Positions 50,716-61,770 are shown, numbered from the stretch's first letter. The stretch: 64,000 bases of DNA from Trypanosoma brucei gambiense DAL972 (GCF_000210295.1 NC_026736.1:1080022-1144021); one strand, 5' to 3'. Translations and numbers: made by a program. The notes: generated from the sequence alone by a model not told the origin.

Positions 50716-52413
50716 CTAGACGAGTTTAGCATAGAAGTCATTACCCTTGTCGTCCACAATAATGAATGCGGGGAAGTTCACAACCTCAATGCGCCATACG
50801 GCTTCCATACCCAGCTCTGGATATTCCACAACTTCAACCTTCTTGATGTTGTCCCTCGCAAGGATGGCCGCGGGGCCGCCAATACTTCCAAGGTAAAATC
50901 CACCGTACTTCTTGCAAGCGTCGGTAACGACTTTAGAGCGGTTCCCTTTTGCAAGGGTGACGAAACTGCCGCCCGCAGCCATGAATGGTGCCACGTAGGA
51001 ATCCATTCGACCAGCGGTGGTAGGTCCAAAGGAACCGGACGCCATTCCCTTGGGAGTCTTTGCAGGCCCCGCGTAGTAAATCGGGTGATCCTTCATGTAC
51101 TGCGGGAGTGGCTCATCGGCATTAAGTCGTTCCATGATCTTTGCGTGTGCGATGTCACGCGCCACGATAAGGGGACCAGTGAGGCTCAGCCGCGTTGTCA
51201 CGGGGTATTGAGTAAGTAACTCACGAATCTTACTCATTGGCTGGTGGAGGTCCACTTCAACAGTGCCGTTCCCGAGGGACGTGAGTGGCACATCGGGAAG
51301 GTATTTGGCCGGGTCCCGCACGAGTTTCTCCAGGAACACACCTTCAGATGTTATCTTTCCTAGAATTTGACGGTCTGCACTGCAGGAGACGCCCAAACCA
51401 ACAGGGCATGAAGCACCATGGCGCGGTAGTCGAATGACACGGATCTGATGGGCGAAGTATTTTCCACCAAACTGCGCACCAATACCAAGATTACGCGTCA
51501 TCTCCAGTATGATTTCTTCCCATTCAATGTCGCGGAAGGCCCTGCCGCTTTTGTTTCCAGTTGTCGGCAGGGAGTCGTAGTAGCGACAGGAGGCAAGTTT
51601 TACCGTTTTCATCGTCATTTCCGCGCTGGTGCCCCCGATGACAAGTGCAATGTGATAAGGAGGGCAAGCTGAAGTGCCAAGAGTTTTCAGTTTTTCTTCA
51701 ACAAAGGCGCGGAGAGACTTCGGGTTTAGGAGAGCTTTCGTTTGCTGGTAGAGAAACGCCTTGTTGGCACTGCCACCGCCCTTTGCGACGAAGAGGAAAT
51801 GGTACTCATTTCCGGGCACGGCCATCAGATCCATTTGCGCCGGCAGATTGTCGCCTGTATTTGCTTCCTTGAACATATCCAGGGCAGCAGTCTGGCTGTA
51901 GCGGAGGTTGCGACTCACGTAGCATTTCCAGATGCCATGGGACAGATATTTCTCGTCTTCACCCCCCGTCCAACACAGCTCACCGCGCTTCCCCAATACA
52001 ATGGCAGTACCCGTATCTTGACAGGCGGGAAGGATGCGGCCAGCAGCGACGCAGGCATTTTGCAGTAGCGTTGTAGCGACGAAGCGGTCATTATCAGTTG
52101 CCTCAGGGTCGTCAAGAACACGGCGCCAGCCGGAGAGATGATCTTCGCGGAAGTAGTGATGCACGTCGGTGAAAGCGTGTTGCGCAAGTACGGTTAAGGC
52201 GGTGGGATCGACGCTCAACACTTTACGGCCCATTACCTCGATTTCCTTTACGTAATCTCCGGGAATATTGTAGTATTCTGTCTTGTCATGGTGTGGATCG
52301 GAGGGTTGAAAGATGGGTTCGTAATGGAACTCTGTGGTAATGGGAAGAGTTTCCTCGATATCGTCAACACCATGGCAGTTCTCGCCAAGCTCACAGTTTT
52401 CGCAGAAACTCAT
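50716..52413 (-). CDS. Fumarate hydratase, class I (iron-sulfur)
   Basis: 565 residues from the ATG at 52411-52413 (preceded by an in-frame GTG). Class I fumarase is plain: [19 protein letters not shown] at about 119-135, [15 protein letters not shown] at about 246, GVSCSADRQ at about 343. The first, second and third of these blocks supply the three cluster cysteines seen in the Leishmania enzymes. The C-terminal domain has [12 protein letters not shown] and the KGNRS loop. It interconverts fumarate and malate with an oxygen-sensitive 4Fe-4S cluster. The N-terminus ([13 protein letters not shown]) has no presequence, favouring the cytosolic isoform, which feeds fumarate to the succinate branch and pyrimidine synthesis. 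Confidence 0.93.
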   Translation of the reverse strand: MSFCENCELGENCHGVDDIEETLPITTEFHYEPIFQPSDPHHDKTEYYNIPGDYVKEIEVMGRKVLSVDPTALTVLAQHAFTDVHHYFREDHLSGWRRVLDDPEATDNDRFVATTLLQNACVAAGRILPACQDTGTAIVLGKRGELCWTGGEDEKYLSHGIWKCYVSRNLRYSQTAALDMFKEANTGDNLPAQMDLMAVPGNEYHFLFVAKGGGSANKAFLYQQTKALLNPKSLRAFVEEKLKTLGTSACPPYHIALVIGGTSAEMTMKTVKLASCRYYDSLPTTGNKSGRAFRDIEWEEIILEMTRNLGIGAQFGGKYFAHQIRVIRLPRHGASCPVGLGVSCSADRQILGKITSEGVFLEKLVRDPAKYLPDVPLTSLGNGTVEVDLHQPMSKIRELLTQYPVTTRLSLTGPLIVARDIAHAKIMERLNADEPLPQYMKDHPIYYAGPAKTPKGMASGSFGPTTAGRMDSYVAPFMAAGGSFVTLAKGNRSKVVTDACKKYGGFYLGSIGGPAAILARDNIKKVEVVEYPELGMEAVWRIEVVNFPAFIIVDDKGNDFYAKLV

Positions 52414-53173
52414 CACTTACTTAATCCTCACCCTATCTTGCACGTACACGTATGTACTCGCGATATGTTTATTCCTTTTTTAAAAAAAAAACTCTTTCCT
52501 ACCTTGTACCTATGGCTTTCGTTCGGGTGAATCTCAGCCCCCTTCTCTTACTTTTTCTCTAAGTCTTTGCCCCTTACCTCTTTTTTTGAAAAAAGTTTTC
52601 TTTGTCAGGTGGCGGGTTGTAATATTACTTTCAATTTTTGTTTTTCTTGATAAATTAACTCCTTCCAACCCGTCGCACGTGGGGTGTGCCGTGGCCAAAA
52701 CAGCGACAGCAGAAGTGTTGGAGGCGGGGTGATAAAAAGAAGTGAGAGAAGAGAAGGCAACAAAAATGAGGCAAAGCAAACGGAAAGAGTTGCAGCCACC
52801 ACGCCGCAAGAGGGATTCTCTTGTCTTTTAGTTCTCAATATGTATTTCTCATTCTCGTACAGTTGTTTTCTTTTTTTGTTTTTAAGCCACACAGGTGCGG
52901 AGCTGATGGTTCAAGCGCTGTTCCTTTCACCTACATCGCACCTTACCGTCCGTTCCCCGGCAGTGGGGAAGCAACACCAAGCAAACCAATGGAAAAAAAG
53001 TAAAGGAAAAACGCACACTTTATTATCTAACATGACTCACATATCCTTTTCCATTAAAATACTAAACATGGTACAAAAAAAAAAAAGAAGAAAGACACGC
53101 ATTCTCCACCAAGAACGGAGATCAGCTAATGTAAGCGTCAGCAACTTCCAATACGGGTTGGAATGGCGGTGCG
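52414..53173. other. Spacer between coiled-coil and fumarase genes
   Basis: 760 bases, no gene seen. T- and A-runs at about 52480-52490 and 53074-53085. Holds the 3' UTR of the 1331-residue protein gene and the 5' UTR and splice site of fumarase. Confidence 0.5.
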
Positions 53174-56100
53174 CTAGTCAATGTACGGGACGCGGAGCAG
53201 CTCTGGCAGTCGCTCCACGATCTCGTGTCGCACCTCCTGCAAGTTTTGTAAATCCGCCAGGCAGGCCTCAGCCACTTGAAGGAAATCACGGCGCGCCGCC
53301 GGATGGGCGTTGCAAATGGCTTCCAGTGATACCGTCGTGCGGTTGTACAACTCCGCTGTGAGTTCTGCCACTTCCGCAATGGACCCCACCGAATCCTTTC
53401 CTGCGATTGCGTTGATGGTCTCGACCGCCAACCGCTTTGCGCTTGAAACCATCACTCTCTCGGCCCTTTCCTGATCGTGCCAGTGCGTGTTGGCCGCGAC
53501 AACCGAGCGATGGTAGTCGTCTTTCTTGCCTTCGCCAATCGTTGTGCTGCTATCATTGTCGGTAAGTATGCAACTTAATTGGATATTCCTATTCTCACGC
53601 TCTAGCTTAATAATTCGTTCATCCCTAGTGGCAATTACTCGTTGCAACTCCGACACCTCCTGGAGTAGTTTAGTATTATTCCTTTTGAGCTCCCTATTTT
53701 TGCGTGAAAGCGTCTCTGTGCCCAATACCTGATTCCTAAGGGCCTCATTGTTCATACTCCTCTGTTCATTTACGAAAGCAACTGCTGTGTGGATGCCATC
53801 TGACACCTCATGAAGAAGTCCCCCAAGTTGCGTCTTCCACGAGCCCGTCATCGCTTCTCTAAGCGACCACGCCTCCTCCTTTAACGCAGCCGCATCACGC
53901 AGAAGTTCCTTAAGAGACCGTCTCCACACTGCCACTGCGCCCAGCCTCCGTTGGACTAGCTCATCCAGGCAATCATGATTTTCAGTCCGAAGGAGGTGAA
54001 GCAACAGAAGCTCAGTGACAGGTGCCTCGGATTCAAGGGAACTGGTGCTTGGCAGTGAATTGAGCACAACCGCCAGGATTCTAAGAATCAAATTCTGCTG
54101 ATGCTGTTTTCTTGCTACTTGCAGCGAATTCGTTTCCTCAGCCTCTCTCGCATCGTACACTGCTTGTTTTCGGCGCTCACAGACGTACTTCATCCACAAA
54201 ACGAGGCACCCCCCGAGGCGCACCCTGGGTACTACTCTTTCCAACAATCGCGCTATATGCACCGCGCGCCGTCTTGCAAGACGCTCCTCGATCCCCTTTT
54301 GCTCACTGAGTTTCTCTGTGCCGTCGAGGAGCTTCTGGTTGACCTGGTTTAGCCGATCCACCTCTTTCGTGAGTTTTTTAATCAGAGAGGAGTGCCGGTC
54401 GGTGCAGCGCGCCACCTCATCCCTAAGCGTTTCTTTTTCACTCTGCAGTAGCGCCACCTTCGCGGTTAACATCACCAACCGATCGCTGACGCTACCCTTC
54501 CAGCTGCTCTTATCGCTTGTTTCAGCTGCATGACGGTTGAGCACTTTCTTCAACTCCTTTGTGTGTCTTGCGAGCGATTGTATCATGTCCCTGTCGCACG
54601 GCGGTGTGTGTAAATGGGTGGGGCCAACATGTGTGCCGTCAAGGACGGTTAATAGTTCCGCACACGCGCCATGTAGCCCCAGAAATTCTTCGGCGGTCCG
54701 ACGTACACCGCGCAGGAGAGTGCGTAAGATTTCGCTGCATCGCATGGCGTCATCATCATTACCTCCGACCGGTATGTTTTCGTGACGGGAAGCTACTACT
54801 TTCGATGTCTGCTCATCCACAACACCCACCTTCTGTTCCACCGTTGTTAGTTCCCACCGTCGCAACATAGCGGCCACGCTTGAGCCACCCTCGGTCTCCA
54901 CGCCATTATCGTACAGTGTGCTAGCGTGATTCAAGCCCTTCATGAGTGACACACACTCGGCTTCTACCATCTGCAATCCCTTAAGCTTATTTTGCAGCTG
55001 AACAACCATGTCATGCATACAAAACTTGCCGGTATCATTTGCTTTCATCGCCGTCTTTGCTTCCATAACGGCCCTGCCGAGCTCCTCACACATCGTCAAG
55101 AGGCGGGTTCCCTCAGGGAAGCGCGCCACAGACGAGTTAATGCCATTATTCTCGCCCAAAAATTCCTCACCATCGTAAGTGCCGCCGCTGAGTGCAACTA
55201 CAGAGCGTCGGATGACGCTTCGAAGTTCCTTCAACTCAATGTCTTTGAGGTTGATACAATCACGTACCGCGTTTATAATCGGCTCAGCCCGTTTCATCGG
55301 GTAATGTAAGTAGTCGCTGGTGTTTCGCGATATTGACAGCTGCGGCCTCTCTAAGGAATTCAACCTGCTGTCATTACAACTTTCACTGCTTACGCTGGCA
55401 CAGCTTTCCCTTCCACTGCCTATTGCAGACAAATCAAAAATTAGCTGCTGCAACTCGTTGTACACCGTCTCATAGGCGTCAACTGCCTCCTTTTGCTGCT
55501 CATGTAGACCCTGCACCATCTTCACGAGGCCACTGTACGACACAAATCGCGATGTTTCAGTAGATGCATCACCAGTGGAGGGTACTTTGCTTTGCACGTC
55601 CTGCGCTGACATTTTGGGTGGCGGCCTGGTGCTAAGGAGGATATGACGTATCTTCGAGAGGGCGTCAGAGGCTACCTCGCTCTCATACCGCAACAATGCT
55701 GCCAGTTCACACACCTTTACACCTGTCAGTTCCTCTTTGGCATCTATGGTGGTGGTGTCCCGCTGATGTTGGGCAGTCATTGAACACCAGCTCTGGATCA
55801 GCCCCACGGCTTGCTCCGCTGCTTCAGCGAGAACATGCACTTGCTCCCTTGTGCAGTTGGCAGCCTTCTGCTGGTTACTCATATATTCATCAGCCTCTTG
55901 CTGTCTCTCGTACAAACATTTTAGAGCATCATCCACGTTCTCGAGAACGGCGACAGTTGAGGGCACTCCGTTCATCAGTGTGTCCCCATGTGACAGCTGA
56001 TCCTTTAGAAGTTCAAGTGTTTCCCAGTCCACAAAGGAGCCCCCCGTCACGTTATGGCGATGAGGTTCACGATTCTGCTCCGGTGTTGGCGTTTGGTTGA

Positions 56101-57169
56101 AATTGTTCACCCTCCCACGGAATAAGTTAGGTGGGGAACACTTTTGAGATATCGCTAAAATATTTTCCCCAGTGCTCTGCAGAACGTTTCGCATGTACTT
56201 TGTCAGGGTCGAGCTGCTGTGCAACTCATCCATCAACTCATCGAATGTACCATCCAATTTAGAGATGTGCTGACAGACGGACTGAACAACGTCACTTAAA
56301 GTTCCCGAACCTTCGTTTTCCATTGGAAGTACACTTCGCAATTCGCTCACGGCTTTGTGTACATCCTCGGCCGCGGCCCGCAACAACTGCAGCGACTCTT
56401 CATCCCCAACACTATCCGATAAAACATTTTGCCCCTTCTCTGCCTGTGGTGCCACTCCTTGAGAGTTGGTTTCTGCCCAGGATGATACATGTAGCAAACT
56501 AACAGCTTCTCTAACGGCCTGACGATAGTTCTCCAGCTCACGAAATTGGCGGTTGCGGTGCGCCTCCATATTCGTTAAGAGCGATTTAAAGGCCTCCTCA
56601 CGCTCCTGTTGTCCTTCGCAATGCTGTTCCATCATTTCAATATCAGTGAGTAACTTCTCATTCTGTTGGGTAAGCTCGTACACCCTCCGTGCAAGTCTTT
56701 CCTCCCGTTGCTGATGGACGAAACATCGCCATTGGTGGAAGCTGCAGAGGAGTTGCCTTTCCCTCGTCTTATTCTTCAATAGTTCCGTGTTAGTGCAACG
56801 ACGCTGGCGAATCCGCCTAAGCCACTCGCGCCACTGTTGGAAGTAGCGGACGCCCAAGTTAACGAAGTCTTGGTTAGTGGGAAATACAACAATGCGTGGT
56901 AGTCCTTCGAACCCTAACGAACCGGCTAAATGGCGCCCCGTATTGTAAAACCAACGCAAAAAATGCGTCACGACTAGCCTCCTAACAGCGTTGTGCTTTA
57001 ACAAAGTGGCACATCGTCCTAGGTGTTTTTTTCGTTTACCCTTTTCCACATGCCGCTGAAGTTTGACGAAGTACCTGCTCATGAGGAGCAGGTCAGCCTG
57101 CTTGCGGACACCGCTCAGCACAATCATAGTATCTTCTTGTTTTTCTCGCAAAATCATTACTTCACCCAT
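53174..57169 (-). CDS. Large coiled-coil protein with Trp-containing helical motifs
   Basis: 1331 residues from an ATG at 57167-57169, the longest gene here. The first 165 residues are basic and carry spaced L-x-x-W/F helices (FLRWFYNTGRHL, YFQQWREWLRRIRQRR, SFHQWRCFVHQQREERLARR) and another such helix lies near residue 965 (CLVLWMKYVCERRKQ). This pattern resembles Sfi1-type centrin-binding repeats. The rest is a long acidic coiled coil with breaks, and no enzymatic domain. A basal-body, flagellum-attachment or cytoskeletal structural role would fit; function is not known. Confidence 0.8.
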   Translation of the reverse strand: MGEVMILREKQEDTMIVLSGVRKQADLLLMSRYFVKLQRHVEKGKRKKHLGRCATLLKHNAVRRLVVTHFLRWFYNTGRHLAGSLGFEGLPRIVVFPTNQDFVNLGVRYFQQWREWLRRIRQRRCTNTELLKNKTRERQLLCSFHQWRCFVHQQREERLARRVYELTQQNEKLLTDIEMMEQHCEGQQEREEAFKSLLTNMEAHRNRQFRELENYRQAVREAVSLLHVSSWAETNSQGVAPQAEKGQNVLSDSVGDEESLQLLRAAAEDVHKAVSELRSVLPMENEGSGTLSDVVQSVCQHISKLDGTFDELMDELHSSSTLTKYMRNVLQSTGENILAISQKCSPPNLFRGRVNNFNQTPTPEQNREPHRHNVTGGSFVDWETLELLKDQLSHGDTLMNGVPSTVAVLENVDDALKCLYERQQEADEYMSNQQKAANCTREQVHVLAEAAEQAVGLIQSWCSMTAQHQRDTTTIDAKEELTGVKVCELAALLRYESEVASDALSKIRHILLSTRPPPKMSAQDVQSKVPSTGDASTETSRFVSYSGLVKMVQGLHEQQKEAVDAYETVYNELQQLIFDLSAIGSGRESCASVSSESCNDSRLNSLERPQLSISRNTSDYLHYPMKRAEPIINAVRDCINLKDIELKELRSVIRRSVVALSGGTYDGEEFLGENNGINSSVARFPEGTRLLTMCEELGRAVMEAKTAMKANDTGKFCMHDMVVQLQNKLKGLQMVEAECVSLMKGLNHASTLYDNGVETEGGSSVAAMLRRWELTTVEQKVGVVDEQTSKVVASRHENIPVGGNDDDAMRCSEILRTLLRGVRRTAEEFLGLHGACAELLTVLDGTHVGPTHLHTPPCDRDMIQSLARHTKELKKVLNRHAAETSDKSSWKGSVSDRLVMLTAKVALLQSEKETLRDEVARCTDRHSSLIKKLTKEVDRLNQVNQKLLDGTEKLSEQKGIEERLARRRAVHIARLLERVVPRVRLGGCLVLWMKYVCERRKQAVYDAREAEETNSLQVARKQHQQNLILRILAVVLNSLPSTSSLESEAPVTELLLLHLLRTENHDCLDELVQRRLGAVAVWRRSLKELLRDAAALKEEAWSLREAMTGSWKTQLGGLLHEVSDGIHTAVAFVNEQRSMNNEALRNQVLGTETLSRKNRELKRNNTKLLQEVSELQRVIATRDERIIKLERENRNIQLSCILTDNDSSTTIGEGKKDDYHRSVVAANTHWHDQERAERVMVSSAKRLAVETINAIAGKDSVGSIAEVAELTAELYNRTTVSLEAICNAHPAARRDFLQVAEACLADLQNLQEVRHEIVERLPELLRVPYID

Positions 57170-57863
57170 TATATACAGCTTCTATATATCTATATATTCA
57201 GTCGCTCTCCTACAATTCCCTCTTTTGCTTGTTCCTCAACCGCCTAAAAAAAAAAAACGGATGCGCCTCCTAGTGCGAATACTTTGCACACGCATACAAA
57301 CACTGTGACAGTACAGATACACTTTGGCGGCTGTTTCACCAGTTATGCACAAAACAAGGTGGACAAACCCTTTCTTGCGCCTGACCAGAGGGATTGGACA
57401 TAGGTAAAAAGATAAGGAAAAAAGTATATATATATATATATATAAATGAAAGTGGACAATGATGACACAAACATATTCGGGTGAAGTGAAGACGTAAGGG
57501 AAGTAATGGGCCAAATGCAACCCATTCCCCTTCCCTTGATGGACAGCTGCTCCTTCTTTCCTCTTTTGCCACTTGTACTTCAGGGTTAAAGCAGAGAGCT
57601 GCAGCATGTGGTCGGTTAAGACGCCCACGCACACATACATAAGTACGTATGAAAGCACAGAAGGAATCCTAGCCCCATGCACAAAGAAAAATAGAACAAT
57701 ACGGCAGCTGATCGTTAACGACAACAACAACAACAACCACTCCGTAATTAAATGTGAAGAGAAAATAAATGCCATGAAACAAAAGAAAACTGTGCCACCA
57801 CCCACGCTAACAACGGTGCATGTCTTGCAAAACGAGTAACAATGATCCATCATACGGCATTAC
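57170..57863. other. Spacer with (TA)n tract
   Basis: 694 bases, no gene seen. (TA)n at 57425-57444 and an A-run at 57246-57257; pyrimidine-rich on the minus strand upstream of the coiled-coil gene. Confidence 0.5.
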
Positions 57864-58718
57864 TCAAATAATGGCGGTGAGAGTTGTAGCGATATGTGTT
57901 GGTAATCCACCGGCCGTGTCGCACATGCGGTTCAAGTGCCGCAGCCGCTCTTCACTGTTTATCCATCCATCTGATGCAAACTTCTGGCAACGGCGGATGA
58001 GGAAACACATCGGAATGAGCAATAACTCGGGCTCCTCACCAACGATAAGTATTTTGTCCAACGCTGCCCGAAGGAAAAATGATGAGAAGTGCTCAAACGT
58101 CAGAAGTCCCGCCTCCTGTAAATCATACACGGAACGCTGAAGCACCTCAGCAGCGCTCCAACCATCAGCAGTAAAAACACACACGTTACTCCTTTGACCC
58201 TTTTCTGAATCTGCTGCACGGCTGACTGTCTTTGCATTCAGCAACAGCTTAGCGACGCGCAGTAGAAACCCAGCAGCGACAGATGGGGTTAACTGGTGGG
58301 ATCCGACCAAGTGAACCACAGCGGACGGAAGCAGGCACAGTGGTGCGGGGGTTCCGCCACTAAACCAATCCGCCACAATGCCTGCCCGCTCGTACCAATC
58401 TGTGATGTGCACAATTTTAGAATGAAGTACAAGCTGGAGGAGTGTACCGTGAATAGGACTTGAGTGAAGGTACTCTGTGACTGAATGGGCGGTGAGATCA
58501 CCTTTCTTCAAGGCTCTGTATCTCCTTACAGCTTCCGCTTCCCAATCGCTGAGCGGAAAGTTCGCAGCTGCGTGTCCGCCGCACGTGCTTCCAGGAGAAG
58601 TGGCACCTCGCAACACTTCACCACCCTGCACGTTTCTCATAGCGTGAGTGCCATCTGATCGTGGGCCACCCTTCTCGGGCAGTAATTGGTTCCAACTCGG
58701 CACGGTTGCGATTTGCAT
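57864..58718 (-). CDS. Protein of unknown function, 284 residues
   Basis: Starts at an ATG at 58716-58718. After about 55 low-complexity residues the protein is helical and Leu-rich (LSDWEAEAVRRYRALKKGDLTAHSVTEYL... AAGFLLRVAKLLLNAK... FSSFFLRAALDKILIVGEEPELLLIPMCFLIRRCQKF). This may be a helical-repeat domain of the kind seen in trypanosome mitochondrial RNA-binding proteins, but I recognise no family. Supported by length, ATG start and position in the unit. Confidence 0.65.
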   Translation of the reverse strand: MQIATVPSWNQLLPEKGGPRSDGTHAMRNVQGGEVLRGATSPGSTCGGHAAANFPLSDWEAEAVRRYRALKKGDLTAHSVTEYLHSSPIHGTLLQLVLHSKIVHITDWYERAGIVADWFSGGTPAPLCLLPSAVVHLVGSHQLTPSVAAGFLLRVAKLLLNAKTVSRAADSEKGQRSNVCVFTADGWSAAEVLQRSVYDLQEAGLLTFEHFSSFFLRAALDKILIVGEEPELLLIPMCFLIRRCQKFASDGWINSEERLRHLNRMCDTAGGLPTHIATTLTAII

Positions 58719-58977
58719 CCTGCGGCCTTGCGTGGGCTGGCGACCGCAGAAAATAAAGGGAACTTTATGGTCCCCGGTGATATTATCTTTGGTTACCCCC
58801 CCTTTTTCTACGAATGCGCCCTGAGAGGGAAAAGAGGAGTGATATTAGGGTTACAAAACCGAATTATTTTCGAAGACAGTCACAGCAAAGGAAACACCTT
58901 CGTGTGCGCCATCTGACCAAGGATATGGAGAGCAAATGTGGCTTGAAGAGAGCAGTGAAGGAGGTACCTCCTCCATG

Positions 58978-59745
58978 TCAACCAGATATAACGACGGTAA
59001 CGTCGATGGGAGGTGCCGGCCGCGCTGTCAAATTCTTTTGTGCTATGGAAGCGCTGCGAAGCGCAGATGCCTCACTTTGTGCATAGACAAACAAGTTTAA
59101 GGGTCCTACAACACCTTCTTCTCGTCGCATTACTGCCACAGACGATAAATTGCGCCAGCACTCTGCGCATGGGAACGCTACCCCACTGCAAGATGCATCA
59201 GCATCACTGACTTCACCACTGCCCTTGTGCACTTCACCGCTGCAGACGTGATCGCATGCAGCAGACACGTCTCCTTCCGAAGGTGTGGAACAAGTCACAG
59301 CACACAAGTACACGTCGTTGATGGAGGTGTAGCAATGCCCGCTCGCGGCTGCCACCCCGAGCGCATTTTGCTCGGCACATCCTCTAAGAATCCCCTTCAG
59401 TGTCTTTCCAGCGTTAAACGAGCGATGAAGGGCGTAATTCACACCTGTAGCACAAAGTTCATTTCCTGAATTCAACCCCAGTGAGGGTGAACAACGGGTT
59501 TGGCTTCGACCCCCAACAACAGAACATGCGACAAACGTCTCCTTGCCACTGAGAGATTCCGTAACCCCTGTCACCAGCTGGCACAACCTCCATAAGTGAT
59601 GCTGTTGATGGGGACGGAGTGAAGAAAGACGCCGTATGTGTATGTTATCAGTGGTTAAGGCGTGCGGCGCTGCGTGCCGCTGTTGCACAGAGGTACACGA
59701 ATGTGGTGTCCATATCCTCGCCATGGCATCAACGACGCGACACAT
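58978..59745 (-). CDS. Cytidine-deaminase-fold zinc protein
   Basis: 255 residues from the ATG at 59743-59745 (the frame opens two codons earlier with TTG). The two zinc motifs of the deaminase superfamily are present: RGCAEQNALG at about residue 122 (Cys-Ala-Glu, with the proton-shuttle Glu) and PCAECWRNLSS at about 191 (Pro-Cys-x-x-Cys). Cys rather than His in the first motif is as in free-nucleoside cytidine deaminases. A roughly 37-residue Ser/Asp-rich insert separates the motifs and the C-terminal strand ends FVYAQSEASALR. It may deaminate a free (deoxy)cytidine or act on RNA; the substrate cannot be read from sequence. Confidence 0.75.
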   Translation of the reverse strand: MCRVVDAMARIWTPHSCTSVQQRHAAPHALTTDNIHIRRLSSLRPHQQHHLWRLCQLVTGVTESLSGKETFVACSVVGGRSQTRCSPSLGLNSGNELCATGVNYALHRSFNAGKTLKGILRGCAEQNALGVAAASGHCYTSINDVYLCAVTCSTPSEGDVSAACDHVCSGEVHKGSGEVSDADASCSGVAFPCAECWRNLSSVAVMRREEGVVGPLNLFVYAQSEASALRSASIAQKNLTARPAPPIDVTVVISG

Positions 59746-59957
59746 CAACAATAGCTAAACATGCAGCACAACATGTGGCGTTAAATGAAGAAGCACACAT
59801 ATTCACCAAGGTTGTTCATGAACACGGTATTTGTGAGAGAAGTGATTCAGCATGTGGTGATTATGTGTAGAGAAAGATATTGGCTCGTGACACGAATACA
59901 CACGCAAGGAACAAAGCTCATTAACATTCCTCACCCTCGTTATTCCACATTATGGGC

Positions 59958-61448
59958 TTATATCAGTGGTTTTTTCCATACTTTACTTATGAACTGGAAA
60001 CTGGTGCTGAAAATATGGGGCCAGAACCTAACTCCTACTTCTTCAGCACCTTCTCTCGCTAAACCGGTAGTTACTCCATATGGGTCACCCGCAGCCGCCA
60101 GCCGCTGCTTCAGCAGCCCTACCTGCGTGCCGCTAAGTATCACTATTGGAGACACCTGCGCTTCTAACCCCACCTCGTGCTCGTAACAAAATGGCGAGCA
60201 TAAAACTGCCTCACCTCCGTATCGTTCCATTGTTTCTGCGTCGGCATTAACGGAGTGCATCATTTCCTGGACGATCCCTTCATTTTGTTGATAAGTGAAG
60301 GAACAAGTGCAATACACCAGGGTTCCACCGGGGTTTAGCTGAGCATAACCGTTTGTGAGGAGTTGAAGCTGAAGCTGTTGTAGGGGAGACATCTTCCTCA
60401 CCTCTGCGTTCGTAAATTCGTTACCATCTGGGAGACTCAAGTTTAGTCGCTGCATGCGCTGTTCATTGTTGATTGCCTGAGACGCAACATCCGCATCGCC
60501 GTCATGTCCTGCAAATGGCCTCTTTGTGCCACCTCCCAGAAACATGTGGGCAAGTGAGCCGTCGTGAGAACACTCGGCATCAACAAGCACGCGGTCAAAC
60601 CCATAATGTTTCTGATTGGCACTTTCACCACTCTGAACAAGGCGCTTTCTGGCTTCGTCACATGTGAAAACAAGTGCTACCTGGTCGTCTTCGTCCCGCG
60701 TGACCGTGCCATCTGATGAGTCAGCAGCTCCACCGGCCCGCCGCTTCTTCATATACCGCAGCCGCCGCTCTTCTAAGGCCGTCAGTCCGTCGGTGTTGGA
60801 TTTTCCACGATAAAGTCTAGCTGCCTGTGCCACTGCGACTGCAGTACGGAGCGCGAACGACGTTCCGTCCGCGACAAACAAGCACACGTTGTTGGCCCTG
60901 TGCTTCTTCATCACAGAGCGAGCAGCGAACAACCGGTCCAGGTTGATATCCGTACCGACAGCACTCCCTTCTTCCCCGATGGCGTCTGCTATGAAACTCA
61001 ACTTCATTCCAGGTGAGCAACACACGTCCCAAACAGTTTCGCCCCGTCTTGGACGGAGCGCCACCACTGCTGCAATGGAGGCTGCATCCATCGCAGAAAC
61101 GACTCCACTCCGGTAAAGCTCGAGTTGGCTCACCGCAGTGTCGCGTGGAAGGGCCAAACAATACGGCCGGGGGAGCCACTCTACCTCGTAGACACAACCC
61201 GTAGGACCACCGACAGCAGTTGAGAGCTCGTGTATAACATCGCTCGGCACCCGAGAGCCTTGATCACATGAACAAGGTAATATTATCTGTTGTGCATCAC
61301 TTGGTCTTATCCGTACATAGCGTGGCATGCGCGGCAGCAGTTCCCTTAGGTCATGAAATAGCTGCGGGGGCAACCGATGAGCACGACAGTAGTTGATGAA
61401 CTCTTCCGTGAAGGAGCTGGGGTAGTTTTGAGACGCATCATCACTCAT
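59958..61448 (-). CDS. NOL1/NOP2/Sun-type RNA (cytosine-5) methyltransferase
   Basis: 496 residues from the ATG at 61446-61448. SAM-binding motif I is VWDVCCSPGMKLSFIAD (about 139); the motif IV region, usually D-A-P-C-S, reads DAECSHDGS (about 291); motif VI reads YCTCSFTYQQNE (about 380), with the Thr-Cys whose Cys is the family nucleophile. NSUN enzymes place m5C in tRNA or rRNA. The Pro of the motif IV pair is replaced by Glu while both cysteines are kept, so catalysis is still plausible. Long inserts (about 230-275 and 300-345) set it apart from the standard human members and I cannot name the exact orthologue. Confidence 0.85.
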   Translation of the reverse strand: MSDDASQNYPSSFTEEFINYCRAHRLPPQLFHDLRELLPRMPRYVRIRPSDAQQIILPCSCDQGSRVPSDVIHELSTAVGGPTGCVYEVEWLPRPYCLALPRDTAVSQLELYRSGVVSAMDAASIAAVVALRPRRGETVWDVCCSPGMKLSFIADAIGEEGSAVGTDINLDRLFAARSVMKKHRANNVCLFVADGTSFALRTAVAVAQAARLYRGKSNTDGLTALEERRLRYMKKRRAGGAADSSDGTVTRDEDDQVALVFTCDEARKRLVQSGESANQKHYGFDRVLVDAECSHDGSLAHMFLGGGTKRPFAGHDGDADVASQAINNEQRMQRLNLSLPDGNEFTNAEVRKMSPLQQLQLQLLTNGYAQLNPGGTLVYCTCSFTYQQNEGIVQEMMHSVNADAETMERYGGEAVLCSPFCYEHEVGLEAQVSPIVILSGTQVGLLKQRLAAAGDPYGVTTGLAREGAEEVGVRFWPHIFSTSFQFISKVWKKPLI

Positions 61449-61770
61449 AAGCAATCCGTACTACGCACCCTGACTCTTGCAAAGAACAAAAGCGTGGAGG
61501 CGAAAGAGCATACGAAAGAAAGAATAAGCAGTGAAGTCGCATGAGCTGAACCAATGGACAGTGAGAAGGAGGCAACGCCTATGGTACCGCGCGCATGAGT
61601 GATATGGTTAACGGTTAGGCGCATCCCACGACCTTCCATACGCTCAACTCCAATAACTCACTTTGCAAACGCGTGGTTTTTTTTCTTCCCGCCACACATC
61701 ACATACACAGATAACAACAGGTGAAACGATAATGCGAGCTAACTATTACCTGCGACGGTCGATCCTATCA
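61449..61770. other. Spacer between PPR-PIN and NSUN genes
   Basis: 322 bases, no gene seen; a T-run near 61678-61686 is on the plus strand. Confidence 0.5.
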
